Assembly (NCBI GenBank): GCA_031254675.1
Contig: JAIRTV010000236.1
Location: 1 to 5,380 of the forward strand
DNA: 5,380 bases
Origin: Planctomycetaceae bacterium
GTDB taxonomy: Bacteria; Planctomycetota; Planctomycetia; Pirellulales; Thermoguttaceae
Reading direction: 5' to 3'
Both the position numbers and the translations under genes were made by a program. The notes beneath the pieces are model-generated. The model saw only the letters and a list, made by a program, of their open reading frames with translations, had not been told where the DNA came from and searched no databases. The stretch's first letter is position 1; the number at the start of each line of letters is the position of its first letter. Below, piece by piece: positions 4,800-5,380 of this stretch.

Positions 4800-4871
4800 T
4801 TGAACACAGAAAACACGGAAGACACGGAAAAATAAAAAAAATTCTGTGTCTTCTGTGATTTCCGTGTTCAA
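4800..4871. repeat. CACGGA-type repeat, copy 3: near-perfect 30-bp inverted repeat
   Basis: The left arm (4800-4829, TTGAACACAGAAAACACGGA then AGACACGGAA) and the right arm (4842-4871) are inverse complements except at four positions, separated by an A/T-only loop of about 12 bases. Two of the four differences would be G-U in plus-strand RNA. This is the fullest of three related elements (others at 188-247 and 3257-3278). It would form a long hairpin in RNA from either strand, and could serve as a transcript end or as an RNase III substrate; with no coding content it may simply be a palindromic dispersed repeat. Confidence 0.75.
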
Positions 4872-4952
4872 ATAAAAATATCACAACAATAAGCATTAAA
4901 GTAAAATATCTTGTGTTAGGGAGAGTCAAAGAAAAGGTCTAATAATTATCCC

Positions 4953-5004
4953 AAAATTTTTTTTTATTTTCCGGCTTGACAAGTGCCGATGAATCGTGTA
5001 ATAT
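4953..5004 (+). promoter_or_regulatory. Consensus -35/-10 promoter with upstream A/T tract
   Basis: TTGACA (4976-4981) matches the -35 consensus perfectly; after exactly 17 bases comes TAATAT (4999-5004), one base off TATAAT. Directly upstream, AAAATTTTTTTTTATTTT (about 4953-4970) resembles the A/T-tract UP element found before strong stable-RNA promoters. Transcription would start near 5011 and run rightward into the hairpin-rich region, antisense to the weak leftward frame. The -35 also lies in a small dyad (CTTG-A-CAAG) that could be a repressor site. Of the promoter candidates I looked at in the window it fits best. Confidence 0.6.
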
Positions 5005-5305
5005 TTTGAACATATTGATTTGTGTTTTTAAATTTCAACTTTTGGAGACCATTTTTCCATTTTGAAGAATAAATTGCCCGAATTTTTGTTCGGGTAAGAA
5101 AATAATCGAGTACGTCAACTATTGTTAAAGTCGCTTCGGCGAACTGTAATTTTCTACAGGCAACCGATTTTTCGGGTAGAGGATTACTGCAAATGGGCAA
5201 GTTACGTGGCTCCCGTTCGGGGAGCGTCGCGTCCCATTTGCAGGATAATTCAGCATTGCACATGTGTAATGCACCACTTTTGCCGGTGGGAATGAACCAA
5301 TCCAA
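4964..5305 (-). CDS. Doubtful 113-codon leftward frame
   Basis: An open frame from TTG 5305 (or ATG 5263, giving 99 residues) to TAA at 4964. The N-terminal half is cysteine-containing (CNAELSCKWD, then CSNPLPEKSVACRK), faintly like the CxxCGxPLPEGS edge of small zinc-ribbon proteins but without proper CxxC pairs; the C-terminal part is Lys/Asn-rich. No ribosome-binding site stands at a normal distance; an AGGAG overlaps the TAG at 5321 twelve bases before the TTG. The frame is riddled with perfect inverted repeats, its 3' end runs into a consensus promoter on the other strand, and it is in frame with the fragment upstream across that TAG. It could be noise opposite an RNA, a decayed gene, or a translationally coupled small gene. 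I do not recognise a family. Confidence 0.22.
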   Translation of the reverse strand: MDWFIPTGKSGALHMCNAELSCKWDATLPEREPRNLPICSNPLPEKSVACRKLQFAEATLTIVDVLDYFLTRTKIRAIYSSKWKNGLQKLKFKNTNQYVQNITRFIGTCQAGK

Positions 5306-5364
5306 AGTAACGTGTCGCTCCTAAATCTGAGAGCGATATTTCTGTTGCCGTTTCTCGGCGTTAC
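5011..5364 (+). ncRNA. Candidate structured RNA (class unknown)
   Basis: Downstream of the promoter at 4976 the plus strand is packed with complementary segments: CCCGAA/TTCGGG (5077-5094); AGTCGC-TTCG-GCGAACT (5129-5145), a UUCG-capped stem with one bulge; TCTAC/GTAGA enclosing CCGA-TTTT-TCGG (5153-5180); an 11-bp perfect stem CTGCAAATGGG/CCCATTTGCAG (5187-5197 with 5233-5243) enclosing GCTCCC-GTTCG-GGGAGC; the near-palindrome GCATTGCACATGTGTAATGC (5253-5272); and GTAACG/CGTTAC (5307-5312 with 5359-5364) closing over TCGCTC/GAGCGA. I do not recognise RNase P, tmRNA, SRP or 6S RNA. No rightward coding frame competes. The alternatives are a repeat element made of palindromes, or a leftward coding region. 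End coordinate is approximate. Confidence 0.35.
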
Positions 5365-5380
5365 GTTTTCCCATTTTGCA
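5321..5380 (-). CDS. C-terminal end (or tiny ORF) entering from the right edge
   Basis: Reading leftward from the window edge the frame gives CKMGKRNAEKRQQKYRSQI and stops at TAG 5323-5321. It is strongly basic with Gln/Arg/Lys repeats, like the tail or head of a nucleic-acid-binding protein. Either it is the last residues of a gene that starts beyond the window, or ATG 5374 begins a protein that is cut after 17 codons by this TAG; the frame stays open downstream to 4964. The start and ribosome-binding site lie outside the window, so the choice cannot be made here. Family not recognised. Confidence 0.35.
   Translation of the reverse strand, partial: CKMGKRNAEKRQQKYRSQI

Larger units (their letters stand above)
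4655..4963. other. Gene-free stretch after the activator
   Basis: No gene is supportable. The stretch is AT-rich and holds the weak terminator at 4680-4709, a small hairpin AGAGA-GTTTT-TCTCT (4740-4754), the long inverted repeat at 4800-4871, and the A/T tract that leads into the promoter at 4976. Confidence 0.6.

Noticed and set aside
5011..5364. Known RNA classes (RNase P, tmRNA, SRP RNA, 6S RNA, group II intron domain V)
   Set aside because: None of their conserved core sequences, as I know them, appear in the region; the class stays unknown.
1..5380. tRNA genes
   Set aside because: I found no T-arm GTTCRANNC with matching acceptor and anticodon stems on either strand by reading, although a covariance search would be more sensitive.

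Overview
The window looks like a fragment of a planctomycete-type chromosome (Planctomycetota, perhaps Pirellulales-like). This rests on three things: a receiver-containing regulator whose N-terminal helix-turn-helix (MKVFTTGQVAKICKVAP...) I associate with that phylum, a sigma-54 activator ending in a Fis-type helix with the tail I associate with planctomycete homologues, and a low coding density with large, AT-rich, repeat-laden intergenic regions. The assignment is inference from remembered family features, not a database match. No mobile-element gene, CRISPR array, rRNA or tRNA is visible.

Layout. 1-493: no convincing gene; a degenerate CACGGA-type dispersed repeat and a very strong 15-bp hairpin with A/T tails that ends the next gene. 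494-1066 (-): small DNA-binding protein with a MerR/excisionase-like HTH fused to a degenerate receiver domain. 1067-1723: leader hairpin around a ribosome-binding site, then about 600 bases without a gene but with nine scattered AATCC (minus strand GGATT) pentamers. 1724-2698 (-): complete cysteine synthase (cysK) with a good ribosome-binding site and a perfect 7+7 dyad just upstream. 2699-3595: about 900 gene-free bases holding a 21-bp palindromic tandem array, a cluster of perfect hairpins including a GNRA-capped one, a 16-base sequence shared by both flanking gene upstream regions, and a sigma-54-type -24/-12 element. 3596-4654 (+): PspF-like stand-alone sigma-54 activator without a sensory domain. 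4655-4963: weak terminator, a near-perfect 30-bp inverted repeat. 4953-5380: a textbook -35/-10 promoter with an A/T-tract upstream reading rightward into a stretch dense in hairpins (candidate structured RNA), opposite a weak 113-codon leftward frame and a leftward C-terminal gene fragment entering from the window edge.

The three solid genes do not form an operon: the two leftward genes are about 660 bases apart and the activator diverges from cysK. A regulatory link between cysK and the activator is hinted at only by the shared 16-mer. The most unusual material is non-coding: the palindromic 21-bp array, the hairpin cluster beside it and the right-end candidate RNA. None of these can be assigned to a known class from sequence reading alone.
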